NCBI GenBank assembly: GCA_910576335.1
Contig: CAJTIU010000010.1
Coordinates: forward strand, 62,001-126,000
Source of the DNA: Lachnospiraceae bacterium
GTDB lineage: Bacteria > Bacillota > Clostridia > Lachnospirales > Lachnospiraceae
DNA length: 64,000 nucleotides
Direction of reading: 5' to 3'
This document shows, piece after piece, positions 50,092-59,727 of the stretch; positions within the stretch are counted from its first letter, which is position 1; every line of letters begins with the position of its first letter. The notes beneath the pieces were generated by a model, which ran no database searches, was not told where the DNA came from, and saw only the letters and a list, made by a program, of their open reading frames with translations. Position numbers and translations under genes: made by a program.

Positions 50092-50129
50092 TAATGAAAA
50101 ACTGTCAGAATGAAAGGTAGGAGAAGCAG

Positions 50130-52244
50130 ATGGTAAATTTCGGGAAAAAGGTGGTAAAGCACAGGGTATTGATTCTGATCATCAGCGTATTGCTGCTGAT
50201 TCCCGCTGCATTTGGGTATATCAATACCAGAATTAATTATGATGTACTCACGTATCTTCCCCAGGACATTGAGACAATGGAAGGGCAGGACATCATGGTG
50301 GAGGATTTCGGAGTGGGCGCGTTTTCCATGCTCGTGGTAGACGGTATGGAGAATAAGGATGTAGTAAAGCTTAAGAGCCAGGTGGAGGAGGTCGGGCATG
50401 TAGAGAAGGTGCTCTGGTATGATTCCCTGATGGATATCTCCGTTCCGGAGAGTATGCTTCCGGACCGGATCAGGAAGGTGTTCAATTCCGATACCGGCAC
50501 GATGATGGCAGTGTTCTTTGATGACACCACATCCGCAGACGGCACGCTTGAGGCGGTGAAGGAGATCAGGCACATTGCAGATAAGCAGTGCTTCTTAAGC
50601 GGAATGTCCGGCATCGTGCTGGATACGAAGGAACTGTCAGAGCATGAGACGCCGATCTATGTTCTGATCGCGGTGGCACTCTCCACGCTTGTGCTGGGGC
50701 TTACGATGGATTCCTTCTTTATTCCGGTACTGTTTCTTTTAAGCATCGGGATGGCAATTATATATAATCTGGGAAGCAATATTTTCATGGGAGAGATCTC
50801 CTATATTACGAAGGCCCTCGCGGCAGTACTGCAGCTTGGTGTTACCATGGATTACTCCATCTTCCTGATGCACAGCTATGAGGAGCAGCAGGAGCGGTAC
50901 CAGGGTGACAAGAAGCGGGCCATGGCACACGCCATATCCCAGACATTTTCCTCGGTAATCGGAAGTTCCATTACAACGGTGGCAGGATTTATCGCCCTGT
51001 GCTTCATGAGCTTCACCCTGGGGCTTGACATTGGAATCGTAATGGCAAAGGGTGTGATCTTCGGTGTGATTGCATGTGTGACCATCCTGCCGTCCATGAT
51101 TCTCTGCTGTGATAAGGTGATTGAGAAGACCAGGCATAAGCCGCTGCTTCCGGATATCGGGAGGATTTCCGACAAGGTGACAAAGCATTATGTAGTGTAT
51201 GTGGTGATCTTCCTGGTGCTTCTGGGGCCGGCTATATTCGGAAACAACCATACAGGGGTTTACTACAAGCTGGACGATTCCCTCCCGGAAGACCTGCCCA
51301 GTATCCAGGCAAACGGAAAGCTTAACAGGGACTATAATATGAACACCACCCATGTCCTCCTGCTTAAGAGTGACGTTTCCGCCTCGAATGTAAGCCGGAT
51401 GATTAAAAAAGTGGAAAAGGTAGACGGTGTGAAATGGGCTCTGGGGCTGAATTCGGTAGTGGGTCCCGGGATTCCGGCAGGGATGCTTCCAGATTCCGCA
51501 GCCGGGATGCTGAAAAATGACAACTATCAGATGCTGATGATTAATTCAGAATACGAGGTGGCGACCGATGAGGTAAATGATCAGATCGCACAGATCCATG
51601 GTATTATCCAACAGTATGACCCGGAGGCCATGCTTGTAGGAGAGGCACCTCTTACGAAGGATCTGATCGACATTACGGATACGGATTTTAAGACAGTCAG
51701 TGTTGTTTCCATAGGGATTATATTTGTCATCATACTGATTCTGTTCAAGTCCGTCACACTGCCGGTCATCCTGGTGGGAATTATTGAGTTTGCTATATTT
51801 GTGAACATGGGAATACCCTATTATACGGGCACGAAGCTGCCCTTTGTGGCATCCATTGTAATCGGGACGATCCAGCTAGGGGCTACGGTGGACTATGCAA
51901 TCCTGATGACGACCCGGTACAAGCGGGAGCGGAGCATGGGAGCAGGAAAATATGAAGCCATCACCACGGCTCATAAGGTGTCGGCACAGTCAGTTATTGT
52001 AAGTGCGCTGAGTTTCTTTGCCGCGACCATCGGAGTAGGGCTGTATTCCAATATTGATATGATTAGTTCCTTATGTATCCTGATGGCGAGAGGCGCGATC
52101 ATCAGTATGTTTGTAGTCGTATTTATCCTTCCGTCCATGTTTATGGTGTTTGATAAAGTAATTGTAAAGACGAGCAGGGATTTCCTGCCGAAGAAGGAAA
52201 AGGCGGAAAAGATGAAGCGTCACTATAGAAAATCTGCTGTATAG
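50130..52244 (+). CDS. MMPL/RND-family exporter
   Basis: 704 residues with the duplicated RND layout: one helix, a large external domain (about 35-165), five helices, repeated in the second half. GVTMDYSIFLMHSY and GATVDYAILMTTRY are the two SSD-type TM4 motifs with proton-relay aspartates. In Firmicutes such proteins export lipids, cell-wall components or lipophilic drugs with an LxxG-repeat partner protein, which is the next gene 102 bp downstream. TetR-controlled via the operators at 50013. Confidence 0.92.
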   Translation: MVNFGKKVVKHRVLILIISVLLLIPAAFGYINTRINYDVLTYLPQDIETMEGQDIMVEDFGVGAFSMLVVDGMENKDVVKLKSQVEEVGHVEKVLWYDSLMDISVPESMLPDRIRKVFNSDTGTMMAVFFDDTTSADGTLEAVKEIRHIADKQCFLSGMSGIVLDTKELSEHETPIYVLIAVALSTLVLGLTMDSFFIPVLFLLSIGMAIIYNLGSNIFMGEISYITKALAAVLQLGVTMDYSIFLMHSYEEQQERYQGDKKRAMAHAISQTFSSVIGSSITTVAGFIALCFMSFTLGLDIGIVMAKGVIFGVIACVTILPSMILCCDKVIEKTRHKPLLPDIGRISDKVTKHYVVYVVIFLVLLGPAIFGNNHTGVYYKLDDSLPEDLPSIQANGKLNRDYNMNTTHVLLLKSDVSASNVSRMIKKVEKVDGVKWALGLNSVVGPGIPAGMLPDSAAGMLKNDNYQMLMINSEYEVATDEVNDQIAQIHGIIQQYDPEAMLVGEAPLTKDLIDITDTDFKTVSVVSIGIIFVIILILFKSVTLPVILVGIIEFAIFVNMGIPYYTGTKLPFVASIVIGTIQLGATVDYAILMTTRYKRERSMGAGKYEAITTAHKVSAQSVIVSALSFFAATIGVGLYSNIDMISSLCILMARGAIISMFVVVFILPSMFMVFDKVIVKTSRDFLPKKEKAEKMKRHYRKSAV

Positions 52245-52346
52245 ATATGACAGCAGAGATTGTTGCAAATTAAGAAGGAGGCTTTAGCATCTTTTGATGC
52301 TCTGGCTGTCCAGGTGGAAAAATTAAAAAAGAAAGGAAGAATATCT

Positions 52347-54353
52347 ATGAAAAATCAGATCGTAAAAAAATTACTGGCAGGTTCTATGGCGATTGTAATA
52401 GGAGCAGGGGCAATAGGAGTCTATGATTACAGCCACCCGGAGATGACAGCGGTGCGTGCAGAAGACGAGGCAGAGCAGTTAAAGGAAGCGGCAGAGGAGG
52501 TCTTAGGCGACAGCACGTCCAGGGATGAAGGCGAATTTTTCAAGGATGAGTCCGTATATGTGAAGGCGGATGCCTCCGGCAATGTGGAGGAGACGGTAGT
52601 CACTGAGTGGCTGAAGAATCCGGGCATCGGGGAGACAAAAGACTCATCAGAGCTTCAGGATATTGAGAATATCAAAGGCGACGAGACATTTTCAAGAGGA
52701 AATGACGGGGAGATCGTATGGAACTCTGAGGGAGAGGACATCTACTACCAGGGCACGACCAGCAAGGCTCTCCCGGTGGATGTGAAGGTGTCCTACAAGC
52801 TGGACGGCAGAAGCATTTCGGCGGAGGAACTGAAAGGAAAGAGCGGAAAGGTGGAGATCCGCATTGACTACACCAACAACTCCAGAAAGACGGTTTCCAT
52901 AAAGAAGAAAAAGGTAAAGATGTATACGCCATTTACGGTTGTGACAGCGCTGATGCTTCCTACAGAAGAGTATAAAAATGTGACCATTGACAATGGAAAG
53001 ATTGTCTCTGATGCAGATAAAGATATTGTGGTAGGGCTTGCCTTCCCGGGACTTAGGGAGAATCTTAAGCTGGAGAAGCTGGATGTGGATATTCCGGAGA
53101 GCGTAACCATCACTGCGGATGTGAAAAATGCCAGCGTGGGCTCCACCGTAACGGTAGCGACGGCAGATATGATCGACAAGCTGGGCTTCGATAAAGTAAA
53201 TGATTTTGACAGCTTTGAATCCTCCATTAATGACCTTGACGATGCGGCAGAAAAGCTATCCGACGGCTCAAATGAGCTGGCAGACGGGGCAAAGACACTG
53301 GACAGCAAAGCCGGAGAGCTAAATGACGGCGTAAACCAGGTGGCTGAGGGCGTGAATTCCTACGTGGGAGGCGTCAGGGAGCTGGCAGCAGGAAGCGAAC
53401 AGCTCACCCAGGGAGCCGATGCCTTAAAGCAGGGAACTAAAGCAGCACAGGCAGGCATCGCCTCCGCAAAGGAAGGAGCGGACGCCCTGGTAGGAAACTA
53501 CGACGCAGCAGTAAACGGCGCAGCACAGTTAAGCGGAGGATTAAAGGAACTAAGCTCTGCACTTAGCCAGAGTCAGATGAATATAGCCCTTCCGGATGTA
53601 GGCGCCCAGTTAAATGGTGCGATTGCGCCTATGGCGTCCCAGATGGCATCCCAGATGGCGGCGGGAGCTGTAGCGAATATCCCGGACGAAGTATTTGAGC
53701 AGCTCGGAACAACAAGGGATGCTTACGTGGCAGGCCTTACCCAGACCTACGCCGGTATTCTGACCGAAGGTCTCTCCGGCCTGGGACCGCAGCTTAACGG
53801 AGCCCTTGAACAGACCGCAGCCCAGGTACAGGGAGAAATCGAAGGGAAGATGGGTGTAATTAAGCAGAACGTGGATGCCCTGGCAGGCGGTGCGGACAGC
53901 CTGGCTGCAGGCATCGGCCAGCTAAAGGACGGAACCGTTAAGCTTCAGGGAGGTCTTGGCCAGTTAAATGACGGAAGCGGCGCACTCGTCCAGGGAACCA
54001 GCGACCTCTACAACGGCGCATATGCCCTCCAGCAGGGAGCCGCAAAGCTGAATGATGCAGGAAGCGTCCTTCAGACCGGAACCCAGAAGCTAAAAGACGG
54101 AGGCTCCCAGTTCGCGGCAGGTGTCAGCGAACTTGCAGGAGGAAGCACCACCCTGGCAGACGGAATGAAGGAATTCAAAACAACCGGAATCGACGAGCTT
54201 ACAAAAGTATTCAACGGAGACATTAAAAATGTAACCAACAGAATCAATGCCATGAAAAAATTAGGAAAGAAGTACAGCTCCTTCGCCGGGATGAAAGACG
54301 GGACGGCAGGAAGTACAAAATTTATCATTGAGACAAAAGGAATTGAAGAATAA
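52347..54353 (+). CDS. secreted LxxG/heptad-repeat partner protein of the MMPL exporter (YhgE-like region)
   Basis: 668 residues from ATG 52347 after AAAGGAAGA. N-terminal signal peptide or anchor (IVKKLLAGSMAIVIGAGAIG), a beta-rich domain (about 60-290), then a long region of regularly spaced L-x2-G and L-x-D-G units (for example NELADGAKTL, QLTQGADALKQG, KLQGGLGQLNDG) that should form an extended coiled coil, interrupted by an Ala/Gln-rich segment (about 415-500). No C-terminal membrane helix, unlike typical YhgE/Pip proteins. Expected to reach from the membrane into the wall beside the exporter. Confidence 0.85.
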   Translation: MKNQIVKKLLAGSMAIVIGAGAIGVYDYSHPEMTAVRAEDEAEQLKEAAEEVLGDSTSRDEGEFFKDESVYVKADASGNVEETVVTEWLKNPGIGETKDSSELQDIENIKGDETFSRGNDGEIVWNSEGEDIYYQGTTSKALPVDVKVSYKLDGRSISAEELKGKSGKVEIRIDYTNNSRKTVSIKKKKVKMYTPFTVVTALMLPTEEYKNVTIDNGKIVSDADKDIVVGLAFPGLRENLKLEKLDVDIPESVTITADVKNASVGSTVTVATADMIDKLGFDKVNDFDSFESSINDLDDAAEKLSDGSNELADGAKTLDSKAGELNDGVNQVAEGVNSYVGGVRELAAGSEQLTQGADALKQGTKAAQAGIASAKEGADALVGNYDAAVNGAAQLSGGLKELSSALSQSQMNIALPDVGAQLNGAIAPMASQMASQMAAGAVANIPDEVFEQLGTTRDAYVAGLTQTYAGILTEGLSGLGPQLNGALEQTAAQVQGEIEGKMGVIKQNVDALAGGADSLAAGIGQLKDGTVKLQGGLGQLNDGSGALVQGTSDLYNGAYALQQGAAKLNDAGSVLQTGTQKLKDGGSQFAAGVSELAGGSTTLADGMKEFKTTGIDELTKVFNGDIKNVTNRINAMKKLGKKYSSFAGMKDGTAGSTKFIIETKGIEE

Positions 54354-54361
54354 TTGTAGTC

Positions 54362-54395
54362 GGGGACGGGGTATTTTTAAAAATACCCCGTCCCC
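54362..54395. repeat. GGGGACGGGG palindrome, copy 5 (34 bp, perfect)
   Basis: Same 34-base sequence as copy 1 (arms GGGGACGGGGTATTTTT). Follows the LxxG-repeat gene by 8 bp, between it and the cupin gene. Confidence 0.92.
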
Positions 54396-54448
54396 AATTC
54401 GTTCAAGATGTGGTAAGATAGAGAGAGCAAAAGAAAGGAGTCATGGAA

Positions 54449-54778
54449 ATGGCAGGATATAAAAATATTGGAAAAGAGGAAATCTTAGAATTAAAGGAGC
54501 AGGTTGCCTACCAGGAGGGACAGGTTGTAAGTAAGACGCTTGTCCAGAACCAGGCGGTCAGTGTGACGTTGTTTGCTTTTGAGAAGGATGAGGAAATCAG
54601 CACCCATGAATCAGGCGGTGATGCCATGGTGACAGTGCTTGAGGGAACAGGTAAATTCACGATTGACGGGACAGAATACTTTCTTGAGGCAGGGCAGACA
54701 ATTATTATGCCTGCGAAGAAGCCCCATGCTGTTTACGGACAGGAGAGATTCAAGATGCTTCTGATGGTTGTATTTTGA
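54449..54778 (+). CDS. cupin-domain protein
   Basis: 109 residues. Start ATG 54449 has AGGAG 8 bases upstream; an ATG at 54443 would be only two bases from it. A single beta-barrel cupin: EEISTHESGGDAMVTVLEG (motif 1, metal His/Glu partly replaced: one His rather than the usual two) and GQTIIMPAKKPHAV (motif 2). Probably a small metal-binding or sugar-binding protein; no substrate can be named. It stands alone between two GGGGACGGGG palindromes. Confidence 0.88.
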   Translation: MAGYKNIGKEEILELKEQVAYQEGQVVSKTLVQNQAVSVTLFAFEKDEEISTHESGGDAMVTVLEGTGKFTIDGTEYFLEAGQTIIMPAKKPHAVYGQERFKMLLMVVF

Positions 54779-54789
54779 AAAGAAGCAAA

Positions 54790-54827
54790 TTGGGGACGGG
54801 GTATTTTTAAAAATACCCCGTCCCCAA
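54790..54827. repeat. GGGGACGGGG palindrome, copy 6 (38 bp, perfect)
   Basis: 19-base arms (TTGGGGACGGGGTATTTTT and complement) between the cupin and methyltransferase genes, 428 bp from copy 5 and identical to it in the core. Confidence 0.92.
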
Positions 54828-54844
54828 AGACAAGGAGGACAGGC

Positions 54845-55603
54845 ATGGAGGCGTATACTGGCTTTGCCGGGGTATATGATATTTTTATGGATAATGTTCC
54901 CTATGAGGAATGGGCCGGCTATCTGTGGGAGATTCTTAGGGAATATGGAATTGAGGACGGTCTGCTCCTGGAACTTGGATGCGGCACCGGCAGTATGACG
55001 GAGTGTATGGCAGGATATGGCTATGACATGATCGGGGTGGATTATTCTATTGAAATGCTGGAGCTGGCATGGAAGAAGAAGGAGAAGAGCGGACATGACA
55101 TCTTATATCTGAACCAGGATATGAGGGAATTTGAATTGTATGGGACAGTGCGGGCAGTGATCAGTGTCTGTGATTCCGTGAATTACATCCTGGAGGATGG
55201 CGGGCTTACGGAGGTGTTCCGTCTTGTGAATAATTACCTGGATCCAGGTGGGATCTTTCTGTTTGATTTCAATACGGAGTATAAGTACCAGGAAGTCTTA
55301 GGCGTGCAGGTGATTGCAGAGGACCGGGAGGACTGCAGCTTTATCTGGGATAATTATTATGATGACGCAGAGCGGATCAATGAATATGAACTGACTCTCT
55401 TTATCCGTGAGGAGGAATCGGAGCTGTACCGGAAATATCAGGAGACCCATTTCCAGAGAGCATATACGCTGGAGGAGATGCGGCAGTATATTGAGGAATC
55501 GGGCCTTTTGTATGTGACTGCCTATGATGCGTATACAAGACAGTCTCCAGGGGAAAGAAGTGAGAGAATCTGTGTTGTGGCGAGAGAACAGGGAAAGGAA
55601 TGA
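54845..55603 (+). CDS. class I SAM-dependent methyltransferase
   Basis: 252 residues. Begins YTGFAGVYDIFMDNVPYEEW; motif I LLELGCGTGSMTECMA, motif II acidic residue in MIGVDYSIEML, LNQDMREFEL and VISVCDSVNYIL, a set typical of the YqeM-like small-molecule or tRNA-associated methyltransferases. ATG 54845 follows AAGGAGGAC. Its stop overlaps an ATG preceding hslO, so the two are co-translated. Methyl acceptor unknown. Confidence 0.88.
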   Translation: MEAYTGFAGVYDIFMDNVPYEEWAGYLWEILREYGIEDGLLLELGCGTGSMTECMAGYGYDMIGVDYSIEMLELAWKKKEKSGHDILYLNQDMREFELYGTVRAVISVCDSVNYILEDGGLTEVFRLVNNYLDPGGIFLFDFNTEYKYQEVLGVQVIAEDREDCSFIWDNYYDDAERINEYELTLFIREEESELYRKYQETHFQRAYTLEEMRQYIEESGLLYVTAYDAYTRQSPGERSERICVVAREQGKE

Positions 55604-55611
55604 TGATTAGG

Positions 55612-56490
55612 ATGAAAGACTATATTGTAAGAGCAACAGCAGCGGACGGCCAGGCCAGGGCCTTTGCGGCTACGACAGGAGGGCTTGTGGAAGAGGCTAG
55701 GAGGCGGCATGGCACCAGTCCGGTCGCGACGGCTGCGCTGGGCCGTCTTCTTAGTGCAGGAGCCATGATGGGAAGTATGATGAAAAATGATACGGATATG
55801 CTGACACTCCAGATCCGTTCCGGCGGACCTCTCGGAGGGATCACGGTTACGGCAGACAGCCATGCGAATGTGAAGGGATATGTGCTGAATCCGGATGTGA
55901 TGCTTCCGCCGAAGAACGGCAAGCTTGACGTAGGCGGTGCAGTAGGAGTCGGCCTTCTGCAGGTAATCAAGGACATGGGGCTGAAAGAGCCCTATTCGGG
56001 ACAGACAGTACTGGTAAGCAGCGAGATTGCAGAAGATCTGACTTATTATTTCGCTAATTCGGAACAGGTGCCCTCAACGGTAGGGCTCGGGGTGCTGATG
56101 GAAAAGGACAACACGGTAAAATGCGCCGGGGGATTTATCATCCAGCTGATGCCCTTTGCGCAGGAGAAAATGATCCGGCAGCTTGAAGAAAACCTGAAAA
56201 ATGTCACATCCGTCACCGCCCTTCTGGATAAAGGCTATACGCCCGAACAGCTTTTAGAGGAGCTTTTGGGAAATCTCGGACTTGAGATCACGGACACGAT
56301 AGACACCAGATTTTACTGCAACTGCTCCAAGGAACGGGTAGAGCAGGCAGTTGTAAGTATCGGAAGAAAAGATATTCAGGAAATGATTGACGACGGAAAA
56401 GATATTGAAGTCAAATGCCATTTCTGCAATACAGCATACCAGTATACGATAGAAGACCTGAAGCGCATTATCAGACACAGCAAATATTAA
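55612..56490 (+). CDS. hslO: Hsp33 redox-regulated chaperone
   Basis: 292 residues from the ATG giving the family-standard MKDYIVRATAA start; in-frame ATGs at 55600 and 55603 overlap the methyltransferase stop and would add three or four residues. The N-terminal holdase domain (SGGPLGGITV, VLVSSEIAEDLTYYFANSEQ) is followed by the zinc-binding switch with CNCS and CHFC, a C-x-C...C-x2-C set. On oxidation and unfolding the zinc is released and the dimer holds unfolding proteins in the cytoplasm, here protecting an anaerobe exposed to oxygen or hypochlorite. Confidence 0.96.
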   Translation: MKDYIVRATAADGQARAFAATTGGLVEEARRRHGTSPVATAALGRLLSAGAMMGSMMKNDTDMLTLQIRSGGPLGGITVTADSHANVKGYVLNPDVMLPPKNGKLDVGGAVGVGLLQVIKDMGLKEPYSGQTVLVSSEIAEDLTYYFANSEQVPSTVGLGVLMEKDNTVKCAGGFIIQLMPFAQEKMIRQLEENLKNVTSVTALLDKGYTPEQLLEELLGNLGLEITDTIDTRFYCNCSKERVEQAVVSIGRKDIQEMIDDGKDIEVKCHFCNTAYQYTIEDLKRIIRHSKY

Positions 56491-56571
56491 ACATTTTCCT
56501 GCAAAGTCTTATGTGGTAACGCCAAGACAGATGTTGGATATTATTATTGAGAACACGGAGGATATGGGATT

Positions 56572-58488
56572 ATGAAACATGGATTTATTAAGGCTGCGGC
56601 AGTAACGCCGGATATCCGGGTGGCAGACGTGGAATTCAACATAGAACAGATCCTAAAAAAAATAGATGAGACAACCGAAAACGGGGCGAAGATCATAGTC
56701 TTCCCCGAGCTGTGCATCACGGGATACACATGCGGAGACCTTTTTACACAGGAGCTTCTTCTCACCCAGGCGAGAAAAGCGCTCCACACAGTGGCAGAGC
56801 ATACAGCAGGGAAGGACGGGCTGGTCTTTGTAGGAGTCCCCCTGGCAGTCGGAGGGGAACTCTACAATGTTGCCGCTGCATGCAGCGGCGGACGGATCCT
56901 CGGCCTTACAACAAAAAGCTTTCTCCCCAATTACGGAGAATTCTATGAGATGCGCCAGTTCAGGCCAGGGCCTGATGAGGCGGGGGAAATCCTCTTTGAC
57001 GGGGAAAGAATTCCTTTTGGCCCGAAGCTTCTCTTCGAAGCCAGGGAGCCTGCCTCCCTCATCGTATCCGCCGAGATCTGCGAGGACGTGTGGTCCCCGG
57101 TTCCCCCCAGCATCCAGGCAGCGAGAGAGGGGGCGGTAATCATCGTGAACTGCTCCGCAAGCGACGAGACCATCGGAAAGGCGGCCTACAGGAACAGCCT
57201 GATCTCCGGACAGTCCGCAAGGCTCATCTGCGGTTATGTTTACGCGAATGCCGGAGAGGGAGAGTCCACTACAGACCTTGTCTTCGGAGGTCACAACCTG
57301 ATCGCCGAGAACGGAACCATACTGGCAGAGGGAAAAAGATTCGAGAACGGAGTGATCTACTCCGAGATTGACATACAGAGAATGAATAGCGAACGCCGGA
57401 AAAACACCACCTTCCAGGCAGCAAAAGAGCGGAAGCTGATCAGAATCCCCTTCACCATAAAAAATGAAGAGACAGCCCTCACAAGAACCTTCCCCTCCAG
57501 GCCCTTCGTGCCCGCAGAGGACACAGAGCGGAAAAAACGCTGTGAGGAAATCCTCATGGTCCAGGCCATGGGTCTGAAAAAGCGTCTGTCCCACACAGGA
57601 TCAAAAAGCGCAGTAGTCGGCATATCCGGAGGCCTTGACTCCACCCTCGCTCTCCTTGTAACGGCAAAGGCCTTTGATCTTCTGGGACTCCAGAGAAATC
57701 AGATCACTGCAGTCACAATGCCCTGCTTCGGAACCACGGACCGCACCTATCAGAACGCCTGCAGGATGTCAGAAAAACTCGGTGCAGACTTAAGAGAGGT
57801 GCCCATCGGTGATGCTGTACTGCAGCACTTTAAAGACATCGGGCATGACCCGGAAAACCACAGCGTGACATACGAAAACGCCCAGGCCAGGGAGCGCACC
57901 CAGGTACTGATGGACATCGCCAATCAGACCGGCGGTCTTGTGATCGGAACCGGCGATATGTCAGAATTGGCGCTTGGCTGGGCGACCTATAACGGAGACC
58001 ACATGTCCATGTACGGGGTAAATGCTTCCGTTCCCAAAACCCTGGTAAGGCATCTGGTGCACTACTACGCAGACACCTGTGAAGACAAGAGCCTGCGCGA
58101 GACGCTCTATGACGTGCTGGACACCCCCGTAAGCCCGGAGCTTCTCCCTCCAAAAGACGGTGAGATTGCACAAAAGACAGAAGATCTGGTAGGTCCCTAC
58201 GAGCTCCATGATTTCTACCTGTACTACATGCTGCGTTTCGGCTATCCCCCGGAAAAAATCTACCGGATCGCCCGTCTCGCCTTCGCCGGGGAATACGACG
58301 ATACCACCATCGCCCGCTGGCTTCACACCTTCTACAGGAGGTTCTTCACCCAGCAATTCAAACGCTCCTGCCTCCCCGACGGCCCCAAGGTAGGAACCGT
58401 AGCCCTCTCCCCAAGAGGAGACTGGCGCATGCCAAGCGACGCCGCCATGACCCTGTGGATAAAAGAAACCGAACATCTCATCCCTTAA
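56572..58488 (+). CDS. nadE: glutamine-dependent NAD+ synthetase
   Basis: 638 residues, the two-domain long form. N-terminal carbon-nitrogen hydrolase: Glu46 in FPELCITGY, a Lys in KSFLPNYGEFYE, nucleophile Cys170 in SAEICEDVW. C-terminal synthetase: ATP pyrophosphatase loop GISGGLDST near residues 350-358, GTGDMSELALGWATYNGDH, and the C-terminal PDGPKVG. Converts deamido-NAD to NAD using ammonia channelled from glutamine. ATG 56572 follows a weak GAGGATATGGG site. Later codons use C- and A-ending forms heavily, slightly unlike neighbours. Confidence 0.96.
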   Translation: MKHGFIKAAAVTPDIRVADVEFNIEQILKKIDETTENGAKIIVFPELCITGYTCGDLFTQELLLTQARKALHTVAEHTAGKDGLVFVGVPLAVGGELYNVAAACSGGRILGLTTKSFLPNYGEFYEMRQFRPGPDEAGEILFDGERIPFGPKLLFEAREPASLIVSAEICEDVWSPVPPSIQAAREGAVIIVNCSASDETIGKAAYRNSLISGQSARLICGYVYANAGEGESTTDLVFGGHNLIAENGTILAEGKRFENGVIYSEIDIQRMNSERRKNTTFQAAKERKLIRIPFTIKNEETALTRTFPSRPFVPAEDTERKKRCEEILMVQAMGLKKRLSHTGSKSAVVGISGGLDSTLALLVTAKAFDLLGLQRNQITAVTMPCFGTTDRTYQNACRMSEKLGADLREVPIGDAVLQHFKDIGHDPENHSVTYENAQARERTQVLMDIANQTGGLVIGTGDMSELALGWATYNGDHMSMYGVNASVPKTLVRHLVHYYADTCEDKSLRETLYDVLDTPVSPELLPPKDGEIAQKTEDLVGPYELHDFYLYYMLRFGYPPEKIYRIARLAFAGEYDDTTIARWLHTFYRRFFTQQFKRSCLPDGPKVGTVALSPRGDWRMPSDAAMTLWIKETEHLIP

Positions 58489-58588
58489 CAGCTAGTACAA
58501 TCCACACTAATGTAAAACCTTCAAGTTGACTGATACTTCCTCATTTTCACCCCGTAGCGGCAGTGAGAGCAGTGCAGCCAAAAAACAG

Positions 58589-58767
58589 CAGGGATGGACG
58601 CCCCTGTATTCCAATGAAAACAATCAGGGGCATCCTTTGCGGAGGTGAAATCCACTGTTTACGGAAACTTAGGCGTGAGGGCATTCCCGAACGCCTTAGT
58701 TGCAGTTAACAGTTAGTTCACCATAGCTTTGCCCCGTTTGAATGGAATACAGGGGCGTCCATCCCTG
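58589..58767. repeat. 25-bp perfect inverted repeat bounding about 130 bp
   Basis: 58589-58613 (CAGGGATGGACGCCCCTGTA then TTCCA) is exactly complementary to 58743-58767. A weaker outer pair, GTAGCGGC at 58553 and GCCGCTAC at 58792, may widen it to about 250 bp. No ORF. It occupies most of the 308-bp gap between nadE and the convergent S1 gene and could act as terminator or be a non-autonomous mobile element. Confidence 0.8.
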
Positions 58768-58796
58768 CGTCCTCATTTCACATTTACACACAGCCG

Positions 58797-59495
58797 CTAC
58801 AGCTTAATATTCTTAAAGAGCTCCCCAAGACTGGTTCCCACGCGCTCTGACTTCGGATACTCAATCTTCTCGACAGGCTCTTCCGGCACCTCTTCAAGCG
58901 CCTTCATGCTCAGACTGATCTTCCCGTCCTTCACGCCAATAATCTTAACCGATACCTCGTCCCCGATCTTAAGCACATCCTTAGGAGCCTTTACACGCTT
59001 CTGGCTGATCTGCGACACATGAACCAGGCCGGAAAGTCCGTCCTCCAGACGGATAAATGCACCATAATTCTGAAGTGACTCAACCTTACCAGTTGTCACA
59101 CTTCCAATCTGAACGTTTGCAATCTTTTCCGCAAGTGCCTTTCTCTCTTTTTCTTTCAGAATCTCGCGTGCAGACAGGACGAGACGGCCATTTGCCTGGT
59201 CAACGTCAATCACCTGCACTTCAATGTCTTTGAGGAGATATGTCTCCAGATCCTCAATGTAAGACAGGGACAGCTTTGAAGCCGGGATAAATCCCCTAAG
59301 CCCCTCTACCATGGCGATCGCCCCGCCGTTCACGATTCCTTCCACCTTAACAGGAAGAACCGTTTTCTTCTCCAAATAGGACTGAACAACATTCCATGGA
59401 TTCGCATCGTCAAAATGCTCTTCCAAATCTGCCATTGTCACCTCTTCGGCAGAAGCCTCCGCCTGTGTCTCTTCTCGTAATAATTCTTCACTCAT
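58797..59495 (-). CDS. S1 RNA-binding domain protein (30S S1-like, short form)
   Basis: 232 residues. Two S1 domains: about 47-115 (LPVKVEGIVNGGAIAMVEGL) and about 130-205 (IGSVTTGKVESLQNYGAFI, then GLVHVSQIS), with acidic N- and basic-poor C-terminal tails. Ribosomal S1 of Gram-negatives has six repeats; Firmicutes short forms bind RNA and may assist translation or decay, so a precise role is uncertain. ATG 59495 has AAGGGATTTAC upstream on the minus strand. Convergent with nadE. Confidence 0.9.
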   Translation of the reverse strand: MSEELLREETQAEASAEEVTMADLEEHFDDANPWNVVQSYLEKKTVLPVKVEGIVNGGAIAMVEGLRGFIPASKLSLSYIEDLETYLLKDIEVQVIDVDQANGRLVLSAREILKEKERKALAEKIANVQIGSVTTGKVESLQNYGAFIRLEDGLSGLVHVSQISQKRVKAPKDVLKIGDEVSVKIIGVKDGKISLSMKALEEVPEEPVEKIEYPKSERVGTSLGELFKNIKL

Positions 59496-59727
59496 AGTAA
59501 ATCCCTTCCTAATCTTAAACTGATTGGTATACGGAGTCAGCTGAATGTTTGAGCCTTCCGTCCACGTAAGCTAGTATATCATAAAAGTACCTCCTATTCC
59601 AAGAAAAATATAGAGTTTTTTAAAATTAAGGTTGACGAAAGAATAAAAAGATGGCAATCTAAATTTAAAGAATGGTCCGCGGAAGCTTTCCGGCGGACAC
59701 AGGAACTGAATTTTGAGGTGAGAGATT

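Noticed and set aside
56653-57594. 313-aa minus-strand ORF inside nadE
   Set aside because: nadE is unmistakable on the plus strand with intact catalytic motifs; the antisense frame has no recognisable domain.
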